Shown: piece by piece, positions 21,032 through 29,824 of the stretch
Layout of the letters: every line of letters starts with the position of its first letter
Position numbering within the stretch: position 1 is the first letter of the stretch
Assembly: GCA_004213515.1 (NCBI GenBank)
Contig: SHAK01000009.1
Location: 1 to 64,000, forward strand
Source: Limisphaerales bacterium
GTDB lineage: Bacteria; Verrucomicrobiota; Verrucomicrobiia; Limisphaerales; UBA1096
Length of the DNA: 64,000 nucleotides
Reading direction: 5' to 3'
Program-made: the position numbers and the translations under genes
Notes under the pieces: model-generated
Told to the model about the DNA's origin: nothing
The model's input: only the letters and a program-made list of their open reading frames with translations
The model's database searches: none

Positions 21032-21946
21032 CTATTTCAAAGCCCAATCAAAGAAACCCATCGCTTCAAGATCATATCGAAGCGCCGACTCTGCATCCCT
21101 CTTCAATCGAGTGATTGGAGGGCGAACAGGGCCACAGTCCACCCCCGCAAACTTTACCACCGCCTTGCATGCCCCACCGAATCCGCTTTTATACATACGT
21201 TTGATCATCTTTACCGATCTTGCCTGATCCGCATTGGCTGCATCAAAATCGCCTCTGTTGTAAGCTTCGATAATTCGAAGATAAAGTGGAGCAGCAAAAT
21301 TATAAGTACTCCCAACTCCTCCAACACATCCGAGAGCTAAACCCTCAATTAATCGCTCGTCAGTGCCAAACAGAATATCAATGTTCACTGTCTCGTGTGA
21401 CATACAGCGTTTCAACATATCCAAATCTGGATTCGTGAATTTGATTCCGGCAAATCCAGATAAACGCTCTTCCGCAATACTCATGAATGCTGCTGTATTA
21501 ACGCTAACCCCAGTCATTGATGGTATATCGTAAAAATAAAACGGCAAATTCGGAGCCGGTTTGATCATCTCCGAAAACCAATCACAAAGCACCTCTTCAT
21601 CATTCGGCTTAAAAAAAGTAGATGCCATCGCAGAGATAGCCACTGCTCCATTAGCTTCCGCGGCCCGCACCATCTCCTGGGTATCTGGCAAGCAATCACC
21701 TCCAACGTGAGCCACGTTAATCAATCCATGCCGCTCCGCCTCTCGCCCCCAAACCTCGAACAGCTTAATCCGCTCAGACGTCATCAGCGACAAAGACTCA
21801 CCTGTTGTTCCACCGACAAAAACACCTGCCACACCATTACTAGCTAAATGCTCCGCCTGTCGTGACACAACATCATAGTTTACAGAAAAATCATCATTCA
21901 TCGGCGTATGCACCGCCGCGATAAGCCCTTTAAGTTTCAATTTCAT
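21032..21946 (-). CDS. nanA: N-acetylneuraminate lyase-like aldolase (DHDPS superfamily)
   Basis: The 304-residue TIM-barrel class I aldolase has GGTTGES at residues 45-51 (carboxylate binding), Tyr139 in YFYDIPSMTG and the Schiff-base Lys169 in GFAGIKFTNPD. The wording of the last two motifs fits N-acetylneuraminate lyase better than dihydrodipicolinate synthase. The reaction would be cleavage of sialic acid to N-acetylmannosamine and pyruvate in the cytoplasm. It is the last gene of the seven-gene sulfatase/sialidase operon, 13 bp after a sulfatase, which supports the sialate assignment. No nanE or nanK homologue is seen in the window, and a related keto-acid aldolase remains possible. Confidence 0.82.
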   Translation of the reverse strand: MKLKLKGLIAAVHTPMNDDFSVNYDVVSRQAEHLASNGVAGVFVGGTTGESLSLMTSERIKLFEVWGREAERHGLINVAHVGGDCLPDTQEMVRAAEANGAVAISAMASTFFKPNDEEVLCDWFSEMIKPAPNLPFYFYDIPSMTGVSVNTAAFMSIAEERLSGFAGIKFTNPDLDMLKRCMSHETVNIDILFGTDERLIEGLALGCVGGVGSTYNFAAPLYLRIIEAYNRGDFDAANADQARSVKMIKRMYKSGFGGACKAVVKFAGVDCGPVRPPITRLKRDAESALRYDLEAMGFFDWALK

Positions 21947-21959
21947 TTTTTATTAAAAT

Positions 21960-23468
21960 TCAATTATCCAAATTACTACCAAAATACATTTTTCCGGTTT
22001 TTTTGTTTTTCCAACTGTACGAATTAGGATCGAATTCAAATTTATTTTTAGACAAAGCTGGTTCGGACCAGTTCTTAGGCAGCCACTTCGCTAAACGCTG
22101 TTTCACCATTTTATATTTACTTTTCGAAGCCAAATTCTCCCACTCGTTAGAATCAGTTTTGTGATCATACAACTCCTCAGAATCATCCGAATACCGAATA
22201 TACCTCCAACGAGCACTCCGCACAGCAGCGTTTCGTTTCCGGAATTCAATTACTACCGGCTGCCGTTTAGTTTTCGGCACACGAAGCTGTGGAAGCAAAC
22301 TCAATCCGTCGAATTGTTGATTACCTGAGATTCCACACAAATCCAAAAGTGTTGGATATAAATCCAAAAGGCTCACCGGCTGATCGCACACTCCCGGTTT
22401 TAATTTGGGCGCTGCTATAATCAACGGAATCCGTGTCGATTCTTCCCACAGAGTGGATTTATGCCAGTGTCGCTTTTCGCCTAAATGCCAACCATGATCT
22501 GACCAAAAAACTATCACTGTATTCGAATTATACTCACTCGATTCAAGCGCATCCAACATTCGTCCTAACTGTTCATCAGCATAACTTATACTTGCCAAGT
22601 ATGCTTGCACAGCGCGCAAAGTTGCCCCCTGTTCTTCTATCTTGTCGAGATCAGATCGACGTGCAGCGGCTAATCGTTTACCCGCCTCGGGAACATCTTC
22701 CAAATCCTCCTCTAATTTTTTTGGCGCTACAATTTTAGCTAACGGGTAAAGGTCAAAAAAACGACGTGGGGCATACCACGGCAAATGCGGACGAAACAAG
22801 CCGCAGGCCAAAAAGAAAGGATTGTCTTGTTTCGCTTTCAAAAAACGCACTGCAAAATCGGCTGTCCTTACATCGTCCAAATCATCATTAGCAACCGGAA
22901 TCACACCCCAATCATTTTCATGTGGTAAACCTTTCACTTCGCTGAACGGGAAGCCTTCGGGTTTGTGTGTGTTCTGAGTCCAAGGGTAGTTCAATTTGGA
23001 GCCGCGAAACCAAGGATCGTCACGAAACAAAAGTCGCTTAAAAGCATTCCATTGTCGCGGTGGGTTATTGCCAGCTGTGTGGTGGAAAATTTTTCCAGAC
23101 CCGTAAACTAAATAACCGCTTTGACGAAACCTAACAGGTATAGTGACCATTTTTGGAAAATTCGGATACCACCAATGCTGGTTTTCATACAGGCCGGTCG
23201 TTGAAGGCTTTAAACCAGTCATGATCGCCGCACGGGACGGTGCACATTTTGGAGATACGCAATGAGCGTTAGTAAAAAGCATCCCTCGCTTGGCCAAACG
23301 ATCAATGTTTGGCGTATACACATCACCCTCGTATCCCCCGAGGCAATTGACCCAATCTTTCATGTCATCCACCGCGATAAATAGCACATTGGGTCTACTC
23401 TCAATCGATGCCGCTTTGAGAAGCATAATCGAAGCAAAACTCAAAAATAAAACTAATAATTGTCTCAT
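21960..23468 (-). CDS. Secreted sulfatase (iduronate-sulfatase-like), operon sulfatase 4
   Basis: The 502-residue protein has a signal peptide (LLVLFLSFASIMLL) and the S1 sulfatase fold. Metal-ligand motif NVLFIAVDDMKDW is followed by the formylglycine site CAPSR with Cys75, then VFWSDHGWHLGEKRHWHKSTLWEES in the central region, which is the substrate/metal segment. It resembles the iduronate-2-sulfatase/choline-sulfatase-like branch. Its ATG at 23468 overlaps the TAA of the preceding sulfatase (TAATG), implying translational coupling. It should act in the periplasm or outside the cell after maturation by a formylglycine-generating enzyme not found here. Confidence 0.93.
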   Translation of the reverse strand: MRQLLVLFLSFASIMLLKAASIESRPNVLFIAVDDMKDWVNCLGGYEGDVYTPNIDRLAKRGMLFTNAHCVSPKCAPSRAAIMTGLKPSTTGLYENQHWWYPNFPKMVTIPVRFRQSGYLVYGSGKIFHHTAGNNPPRQWNAFKRLLFRDDPWFRGSKLNYPWTQNTHKPEGFPFSEVKGLPHENDWGVIPVANDDLDDVRTADFAVRFLKAKQDNPFFLACGLFRPHLPWYAPRRFFDLYPLAKIVAPKKLEEDLEDVPEAGKRLAAARRSDLDKIEEQGATLRAVQAYLASISYADEQLGRMLDALESSEYNSNTVIVFWSDHGWHLGEKRHWHKSTLWEESTRIPLIIAAPKLKPGVCDQPVSLLDLYPTLLDLCGISGNQQFDGLSLLPQLRVPKTKRQPVVIEFRKRNAAVRSARWRYIRYSDDSEELYDHKTDSNEWENLASKSKYKMVKQRLAKWLPKNWSEPALSKNKFEFDPNSYSWKNKKTGKMYFGSNLDN

Positions 23469-24883
23469 TATTTTTCGGATTGATACTCAGGATTTGTTCG
23501 CATCGGATCCGCCCCCACTTCCTGCTGCCACATTTTTAATTTCGATAGCAATAGCTTGGCTCGATTTGGCTTTTTTTTTGCAAGGTTCGTCGTCTCACCG
23601 CAGTCTTCCTTTAAGTTGAATAGCGACAATTCGCCAGTCTCAAAAGCCTGAATCAACTTCCAGTCGCCTGAACGAATAACGCCTGCCGGAAAACTTTGGG
23701 GATGATTGTTATAGTGAGGGTAATGCCAAAACAGAGAATCGCGATTCACCGCCCCAGCGCCCTTAAGCAATGGGGTTAAGTCAACCCCATCCTGATGCTG
23801 ATAAGGACGCAACGGCTGACCGATCGCAGCCAAAATCGTTGGATAAAAATCGGTGCTTGTTATCGGAACAGATGAAATTATTCCTCCTTTTCTACTCTCA
23901 GGCCACTTAATGATGGCTGGCACTCGTAGCCCACCTTCGTAATTAGAACCTTTATTTGCCCTGAGTGGTGAATTGTTAGTCGCCCCAGCAAAACCGCCGT
24001 TATCACTTGTTAATATAACCAAAGTGTTTTCCTCTAATCCCAACTCTCGTAGTACACCAGTCACTTTTCCAACACTGTCATCGACACTTTCGACCATAGC
24101 AGCATAGGCGGGCTTTCCCTGTTGCTTGAGCTTCGAAACCACGTCGTACTTGGCAATCTTGTTTGGCTTTCCCTGCAGCGGCGTATGAACAGCGTAGTGA
24201 GATAGCATAAGAAAAAACGGTTTCCCGGCATTACCCCGGATAAATCCCTCGGCCTCCGCCGCAAGACGGTCCACAAGATAATCTCCCTTTTTCCCGGAAA
24301 GCGGCTTTTTTTTATGCAGAGTTTTTCCGGTAGAAGGAATCCGCCATTTACCTGTGAAAGGGAAAAAATAACTTCCAGGTGCACCATAGTCGCGCCCTGC
24401 GATATTCACATCAAACCCTTGATGCTCAGGATAATAATAAGTTTCTGTCCCCAAATGCCACTTACCCATGAATGCTGTTGTGTAGCCGTTCTCCCGCAAA
24501 GCCTCTGCAATCGTTACCTCCTCTAGGGGCAGGTTGGATATATAACGCCCTTCTTTCATTTTGTGCCCGGTTCGACTCCAGCGCCCAGAGGGCAGCCATT
24601 GAGTCAATAGTAATCGGGCAGGATATTTGCCAGTCATGATCGCCGCCCGAGTAGGCGAACAAACCGTGCAAGCAGCGTAGGCGTCGGTGAATTGCGCCCC
24701 CTCTTTAGCTAATTTGTCAATGTTTGGCGTTTTATAATAGTTACTGCCATAGCAACCGAGATCTCGCCAACCCAAGTCATCAATTAGAATGAATACAACA
24801 TTAGTCTTGGGCTGATCGGCTTTTGTCGATGCTGCAAAGACAAAGAACAAAAAGATAAATAGAAAAGAAATTACAAGTTTCAT
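23468..24883 (-). CDS. Secreted sulfatase (arylsulfatase A-like), operon sulfatase 3
   Basis: The 471-residue protein has a signal peptide (FLFIFLFFVFAAST) and motifs NVVFILIDDLGWRDLGCYG, catalytic CSPTR with Cys75, GKWHLG, and VILTSDNGG followed by NSPLRANKGSNYEGGLRVP. This is a typical arylsulfatase A-type S1 enzyme. Threonine replaces the usual serine/alanine at the fourth position of the C-x-P-S/A-R motif, a variant common in this branch. It lies 6 bp after the preceding sulfatase and overlaps the next by one base. Confidence 0.93.
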   Translation of the reverse strand: MKLVISFLFIFLFFVFAASTKADQPKTNVVFILIDDLGWRDLGCYGSNYYKTPNIDKLAKEGAQFTDAYAACTVCSPTRAAIMTGKYPARLLLTQWLPSGRWSRTGHKMKEGRYISNLPLEEVTIAEALRENGYTTAFMGKWHLGTETYYYPEHQGFDVNIAGRDYGAPGSYFFPFTGKWRIPSTGKTLHKKKPLSGKKGDYLVDRLAAEAEGFIRGNAGKPFFLMLSHYAVHTPLQGKPNKIAKYDVVSKLKQQGKPAYAAMVESVDDSVGKVTGVLRELGLEENTLVILTSDNGGFAGATNNSPLRANKGSNYEGGLRVPAIIKWPESRKGGIISSVPITSTDFYPTILAAIGQPLRPYQHQDGVDLTPLLKGAGAVNRDSLFWHYPHYNNHPQSFPAGVIRSGDWKLIQAFETGELSLFNLKEDCGETTNLAKKKPNRAKLLLSKLKMWQQEVGADPMRTNPEYQSEK

Positions 24884-24889
24884 TTTAGA

Positions 24890-26341
24890 TTATTTTGGTA
24901 GTGCAGCTTTCCACCCATCGCCCAAGCGCTTGTTCATGCGAGCCACAATTAATTTAGAACCTTTTTCATTTACTATATTTTTCATCTCGTGAGGGTCGTC
25001 AATAAGACTATAAAGTTCGCGGGCAACCACGTCCTTAGTTCTCCAATTTTGCCACTGAACGAACCTGTATTTATTCGTTCGTATTGCATAGCCCATTACA
25101 TCGCCATGACGTGAATGCCTATTTCCCTCAAATGATCGAGGGTATTGGCTGAACACAGCAGTTTTCCATTTACGGTTCGGTTTTTTGAAAAGCGGAAGAA
25201 AACTTCGACCCTCAAGACTGCTTGGGACTGCCAATCCTGCCAATTCGCAAACCGTCGGAAATACGTCTACCAATTCCACAAGCGCATGCGAATTGCCCTT
25301 TGGTTGGCCGGGAGCAATAACTATAAGCGGAATGCGCGTCGATAATTCGTAATTATTGGCCTTGGTCCAGAGCCCCTGCTCTCCAAGATGAAAACCGTGA
25401 TCTCCATACAAGAGCACGATCGTGTTATCTTCCAATTTAAGCCGTTCGAGTTCTGCAATCAACCGGCCGACCAGTTCATCAATATAACTAACACAGGCAT
25501 AATAGCCGTGTCGCAATTCTCGGGCTTTGGCTTTCGTGATTTTACCGTCTACTGGGATATCCGTATAACCCTCCAGCTCACTCCAGCTTCGCGTCGCCCA
25601 ATCAGGAGAGTTCACCGGATGAGACCCGTGTTTAGGTATCTGAATTTCTTCCTTTTCATATAAGTCCCAATATTTTTTTGGTGCATTAAAGGGAAGATGC
25701 GGCTTACGAAAACCTACTGCCAAAAAGAACGGATTCTTATTAACAGCCAGCTCTCCCAAAACTCGGATTGATTCGTTCGCAACGATACCGTCAATGTAGT
25801 GATCATCGGACACTTCTGCCGACTCACTTGCAGCGCGTTTTAATCCTTTTCCATTAAGGTTTTTCTGCAAGGCATATCTTAACTTCGGATCACGAACATT
25901 ATCATACATCGGTGGGGAAGACCAAGATTCTGGGTCCTTTGAAGGAGCACCCCCGCCATGAAGTATTTTGCCAATGCTACGGCTTTGATACCCTGTATTT
26001 TTAAAATATTGGGGCAACGTTACTGCATTCGGTTTGGCCTCGCGGAAGTGTGTATTTAAATCCCAAACACGGATTGTATCCGGCCGCAACCCAGTAAGCA
26101 TCGAAAGTCGGGATGGACAGCAAACTGCTTGCTGACAATAAGCACGCTGAAGAACAATTCCTCGCTTGGCCAATCGATCGATATTCGGAGTTATAGCGGT
26201 TTGGTCCCCATAACATCCTAGGGCCGGCCGCAAGTCATCGACAGCTATCATCAACACATTCGGCTTCACTTGGCCAAGAACACTAGGATAAAAAGCAACT
26301 TCAAAAAACAAAAACAAAATAACCAAGCGACTCAAAAACAT
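24890..26341 (-). CDS. Secreted sulfatase (iduronate-2-sulfatase-like), operon sulfatase 2
   Basis: The start is taken as ATG 26341, giving a clean signal peptide (FLSRLVILFLFFEVAF); a TTG at 26350 would overlap the upstream gene by 8 bases. The protein has 483 residues. Motifs are NVLMIAVDDLRPALGCYGD, the active-site CCPSR with Cys74 as the formylglycine residue, SIGKILHGGG and LLYGDHGFHLGEQGLWTKANNYE. These are hallmark motifs of the iduronate-2-sulfatase group. One base separates its ATG from the TGA of the preceding sulfatase gene. Confidence 0.93.
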   Translation of the reverse strand: MFLSRLVILFLFFEVAFYPSVLGQVKPNVLMIAVDDLRPALGCYGDQTAITPNIDRLAKRGIVLQRAYCQQAVCCPSRLSMLTGLRPDTIRVWDLNTHFREAKPNAVTLPQYFKNTGYQSRSIGKILHGGGAPSKDPESWSSPPMYDNVRDPKLRYALQKNLNGKGLKRAASESAEVSDDHYIDGIVANESIRVLGELAVNKNPFFLAVGFRKPHLPFNAPKKYWDLYEKEEIQIPKHGSHPVNSPDWATRSWSELEGYTDIPVDGKITKAKARELRHGYYACVSYIDELVGRLIAELERLKLEDNTIVLLYGDHGFHLGEQGLWTKANNYELSTRIPLIVIAPGQPKGNSHALVELVDVFPTVCELAGLAVPSSLEGRSFLPLFKKPNRKWKTAVFSQYPRSFEGNRHSRHGDVMGYAIRTNKYRFVQWQNWRTKDVVARELYSLIDDPHEMKNIVNEKGSKLIVARMNKRLGDGWKAALPK

Positions 26342-26342
26342 A

Positions 26343-27794
26343 TCACTCAAAAAAATAATTCCAGTAGTTTAATTTAAGAAGTTTCTTGTCTGGCTTGCCG
26401 TCTCGAATACTCGCTTTAATTTCGGATTGAAGTTGTAAGATGTTTTTTGGATCCAAAAATGGATCGTTCGTTTCTCTTCGCCATTCTGCCAACTTATTTT
26501 TTAGAGACTGAAGCTGACTACGAAATTTTTTATCATCAGCCAGATTTCTAAATTCAAACGGGTCATTATTTAGATCATACAATTCAAACGCAGGAGGACG
26601 TCGCATTAAAGAGTAAGCGTCCCTCACATTATTACTTTCAGTAATAGTTTTTTGTAGACCATCAAAAAAACGATTTATTGTAAAATCATACCCAGGATTT
26701 AACAAACCAGACTGCAGGTTTTGGATTAGTTTAAATCGCTCTCCCCGTATAGTCCGCTGGGGGTAGAAATTGTGCGCCGAGTGAAGATTGAATTCGGTGA
26801 ATAAATATTCACGCCAACCTTTCACTTGACCTTGCAACATAGGAATTAGGGATTTGCCTGCCAAGCCTTTCGGCAATGCTGCATTCGCAGCACTCAAGAT
26901 GGTCGGCATCAAATCCAAAGTCGAAACCAGTTCGTTGCGAACCGACTTCCCAAATCCTTCTCTACCTGACCATTGAATTATCAAAGGAACTCGCACTCCG
27001 CCCTCGTATGAAGTTCGCTTACCTCGCAATAAGTCCGCACCATGATCGCCCATGTAAATGATCAGAGTGTTTTTTTGTTTGCCTGACTGGCTCAATGCTT
27101 CAAGCAAATCTCCGATTAGGGTATCCAGGCGGCTCATGCAATTATAGTAATCAGCGGTTTGATTCCTCAGTTCAGGAGTATCTATCCCAAAATAAGCTAG
27201 AGGCTTAACGTCATCTGCGCTTAAGGGGTTTTTTGGAATACCTTTGATTTGCCGAATAAAGGGGCGATGCGGATCTGGGTAATTAACACTTAGAAAAAAT
27301 GGTTTGTCTCCATCTGCCATAAACGATTTTGCAAACCTCGCATAATCACCAAGTTTTTTTCGGGAAAAGTTCGAGCTTGGTATTTTCTTATAGTCAAAAG
27401 GAAAGGCCGACGCTGGATTAACGTGCAATTTGCCTATGAGGCCTGTCCTATATCCGGACCTCTTCAAACTATGAATTAAGTTAGGAGTGTTTTCATTGTA
27501 GAGTCTAAACTTCCACGTAGCCAATCCGATCTGTCCGTTTTGGTGAGGATACAATCCAGTTAGTAGTGCTGCTCTTGACTGGCTACAACCAGCCTGAGGA
27601 ACGTATGCTCTATCAAAACGAACACCATTGCTCGCAAACCGATCCAGCACTGGGGTTTGAACGTAAGGTTCACCGTAACAACCCAATTCCGGTCCATTGT
27701 CCTCAGAAACGATGAGGAGGATATTCGGCCGCGAGTTAGCTTTAACAAACGCAACGAAGATAGTCAGAAAAAATAAAAACCTGAAACAAACCAT
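26343..27794 (-). CDS. Secreted sulfatase (heparan N-sulfatase-like), operon sulfatase 1
   Basis: ATG 27794 is preferred (MVCFRFLFFLTIFVAF signal peptide); a GTG at 27800 overlapping the sialidase stop is also possible. The 483-residue protein has NILLIVSEDNGPELGCYGE, then LLTGLYPHQNGQIGLATW and YMGDHGADLLRGKRTSYEGGVRVP, which place it in the N-sulfoglucosamine sulfohydrolase-like branch. The active-site sequence is C70-S-Q-S-R: glutamine replaces the proline of the canonical C-x-P-S-R motif. It is the first of four sulfatases in the operon. Confidence 0.92.
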   Translation of the reverse strand: MVCFRFLFFLTIFVAFVKANSRPNILLIVSEDNGPELGCYGEPYVQTPVLDRFASNGVRFDRAYVPQAGCSQSRAALLTGLYPHQNGQIGLATWKFRLYNENTPNLIHSLKRSGYRTGLIGKLHVNPASAFPFDYKKIPSSNFSRKKLGDYARFAKSFMADGDKPFFLSVNYPDPHRPFIRQIKGIPKNPLSADDVKPLAYFGIDTPELRNQTADYYNCMSRLDTLIGDLLEALSQSGKQKNTLIIYMGDHGADLLRGKRTSYEGGVRVPLIIQWSGREGFGKSVRNELVSTLDLMPTILSAANAALPKGLAGKSLIPMLQGQVKGWREYLFTEFNLHSAHNFYPQRTIRGERFKLIQNLQSGLLNPGYDFTINRFFDGLQKTITESNNVRDAYSLMRRPPAFELYDLNNDPFEFRNLADDKKFRSQLQSLKNKLAEWRRETNDPFLDPKNILQLQSEIKASIRDGKPDKKLLKLNYWNYFFE

Positions 27795-27799
27795 GCTCA

Positions 27800-28960
27800 C
27801 TATTTTAAAAAATCTTTCCGTTCAGCCATAGCATCCAACTCGCTAAGTTTTAATCGCACGCTGACGATGTAGGGAGATTCCCCCTTCGTCCAATGCCCAT
27901 AAGTGGTGGTGACGATTGTGTCGTCTGGCAATATTTCAACTGGCGGATAGGCGCAGTCGGCTGACTTGTGGTTGTCCATCAACCGAACGCGATACTGCCC
28001 TTCCCTGCCGTTAACGATATCACTATAAGTTCCAACCCAAGCAACCCAGTCGCCAAAAGTGCGAGTATCGTGTGTGCGATCCCGAAACGAGATGAATAAT
28101 CGACCGTCTTTCGAATATCGACCAGTGTGGCGGTCGCCCGTCAATGATGCAGGCAACTCTCTTGGATTAGTCCAATTTTCCCCTTCGTCGTTGGAAAAGA
28201 TCACGAACGAGTTTCGGCGGCGAGCGTTTTCGCGCAGCAAGACACAAAGCTGTTTTCCGTCAGGAGAACGGATGATCCCAGGTTCACAAAGATGCACATC
28301 GCTCCTAGCAAAGAGCGCCTCGGGGTAGGACCAGGTCAAGCCGCCGTCTTTGGAGAAGGTTTTGAAAAGAGTAAAAACTGGATTACTTTCCCTCTTCATA
28401 GCACCCTTAAAAAAACGGCCGTCGTCGTGAAACATAGCCATGTAATTACCTTTTCCTGTTTTTAATGGTTCAAGACATCCCATAACAACTATGCCTCCCC
28501 AATCGCCAGCTGGCTTCAATTCACTCCAGCTATCACCATCATTCTCACTAATAGCCAGTCGTGCAGGATAAAGCCCAGACCACATGATTAATCGTTTTTG
28601 CCCTGAAGCGTCAATTACTCGATGAAGAGTCGGCACCTCTTTACTTGTGCTCCAAGACTTTGGTGTTGGAATTCGACTACTCCATGTAAGCCCGCCATCA
28701 TTGCTTCTTTTATAAACAATCCCTCCCCGACCATGCCCCTTAGGATATACGATAAGCATTGTCTTTTTGTCTTCCAACAAAACTGTGGTCGGATGACCAA
28801 GGTATTGGCCTTTTTCACGATCTACTACAATTTGACGATGCGCTTGTTTGGACAGGTCAATTGTTGGAATCGAATAACCCTTAGACTGTATTTCATCTTC
28901 AGCTTGAACAAGCCTCACTGAAATACAAAAGCCTACAAAAATAATAAATAGTCGTTTCAC
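27800..28960 (-). CDS. Sialidase-like protein with BNR/Asp-box repeats
   Basis: The 386-residue protein starts at GTG 28960 and has a signal peptide (RLFIIFVGFCISVRLVQA). At least four Asp boxes are visible: SNDGGLTW, SENDGDSW, SKDGGLTW and SNDEGENW, which mark a six-bladed sialidase propeller. The first region, IVVDREKGQYLGHPTTVLL, matches bacterial proteins annotated as exo-alpha-sialidases. Assignment to GH33 itself is not certain, because the FRIP arginine motif is not seen. It sits 3 bp after the PhyH gene and touches the first sulfatase gene. Together with the terminal sialate aldolase it makes sialic-acid release and use the most economical reading of the operon. Confidence 0.85.
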   Translation of the reverse strand: MKRLFIIFVGFCISVRLVQAEDEIQSKGYSIPTIDLSKQAHRQIVVDREKGQYLGHPTTVLLEDKKTMLIVYPKGHGRGGIVYKRSNDGGLTWSSRIPTPKSWSTSKEVPTLHRVIDASGQKRLIMWSGLYPARLAISENDGDSWSELKPAGDWGGIVVMGCLEPLKTGKGNYMAMFHDDGRFFKGAMKRESNPVFTLFKTFSKDGGLTWSYPEALFARSDVHLCEPGIIRSPDGKQLCVLLRENARRRNSFVIFSNDEGENWTNPRELPASLTGDRHTGRYSKDGRLFISFRDRTHDTRTFGDWVAWVGTYSDIVNGREGQYRVRLMDNHKSADCAYPPVEILPDDTIVTTTYGHWTKGESPYIVSVRLKLSELDAMAERKDFLK

Positions 28961-28963
28961 CGA

Positions 28964-29719
28964 TTAAATTTTCCCTTTCAAAGTCAATTCTTTGTCCAGT
29001 TTTGATTTATAAATTTGGTGAGCTTCAATGTTTTCCTTGGCGCTTGCACCATAAAAAATAAAACCAAGAGCCCTTCGATTACGCGAAGAACTTCTATTCC
29101 TGTCTGCGCGATGAATTGTCATTGCTTGATGAGCAAGTAAATCTCCAGGTTTTGCATGGCATACAATTTCATTAGCCATATCATCCTGAGCCCCAAAGTC
29201 TTTAATCCCTTGTGAGAATCCAAGAGTACTTGTTCTTTTGTGAAGTCGCATCCCGTTCTTGTGAGAGCCTTTTATATATCGAACACATCCATTTTCCTCA
29301 TCAGCAGTATCTAAAGCTAGCCACATAGTTATTGCATGGCAAGGCTTGAGCATAAAATAGTAGCCATCTTGATGTGGTGGAGTTTCCACTCCAAGCAATG
29401 GAGGCTTATTAAAATACTGCAAATTTTTAGGAACTACTTCCTCCTCAAGCAATTCTTCAGCTAATCGTCTAGGCTTATCATTCATTAAATTAAAAAAATA
29501 TGAATCATGCTGATGCATTCGCTGGATTTGCTTCAGTGATTTATGGTTACATTTATCCTCATAATAAATTTCGGAAGATTCGAGGCAAGGCATGATTTCT
29601 TCTAGGAATCGGGATAATTCAAATTCTATTTCCTCAGACTCCTTCTTATCAAAAAAACTAGTAATAGCTACAAAACCATTACTGTTATATGAATCAATAA
29701 TTTGAGACTTTTTCTCCAC
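28964..29719 (-). CDS. Phytanoyl-CoA dioxygenase (PhyH) family Fe(II)/2-oxoglutarate oxygenase
   Basis: The 251-residue cytoplasmic protein has the iron-binding triad motifs: His-x-Asp in PPHQDGYYFM, the distal histidine in MTIHRADRN, and the 2-oxoglutarate arginine in NRRALGF. The fold and length fit the bacterial PhyH family, which hydroxylates diverse small molecules. It opens the seven-gene operon, 3 bp before the sialidase gene. The start is a GTG at 29719 with a weak ribosome site, so the N-terminus is uncertain. The substrate is unknown; a modified sugar or a nucleotide/lipid derivative is only a guess from context. Confidence 0.88.
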   Translation of the reverse strand: MEKKSQIIDSYNSNGFVAITSFFDKKESEEIEFELSRFLEEIMPCLESSEIYYEDKCNHKSLKQIQRMHQHDSYFFNLMNDKPRRLAEELLEEEVVPKNLQYFNKPPLLGVETPPHQDGYYFMLKPCHAITMWLALDTADEENGCVRYIKGSHKNGMRLHKRTSTLGFSQGIKDFGAQDDMANEIVCHAKPGDLLAHQAMTIHRADRNRSSSRNRRALGFIFYGASAKENIEAHQIYKSKLDKELTLKGKI

Positions 29720-29777
29720 TAATTAATAATTGGCAACTACAAGAAGCATTATCCCCAATAAATAAAAACCAAAGAAA

Positions 29778-29806
29778 AAAACGGCGACCAAAATGATCGC
29801 CGTTTA
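29778..29806 (-). terminator. Rho-independent terminator after the 88-aa protein gene
   Basis: A perfect 9-bp inverted repeat (AAACGGCGA ... TCGCCGTTT) encloses a 9-base loop. On the minus strand it is followed by a run of seven T, as expected for a terminator of the gene ending at 29825. It also insulates the PhyH-sialidase-sulfatase operon from upstream transcription. Confidence 0.85.
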
Positions 29807-29824
29807 ACAAAATTAAATAAAAAC

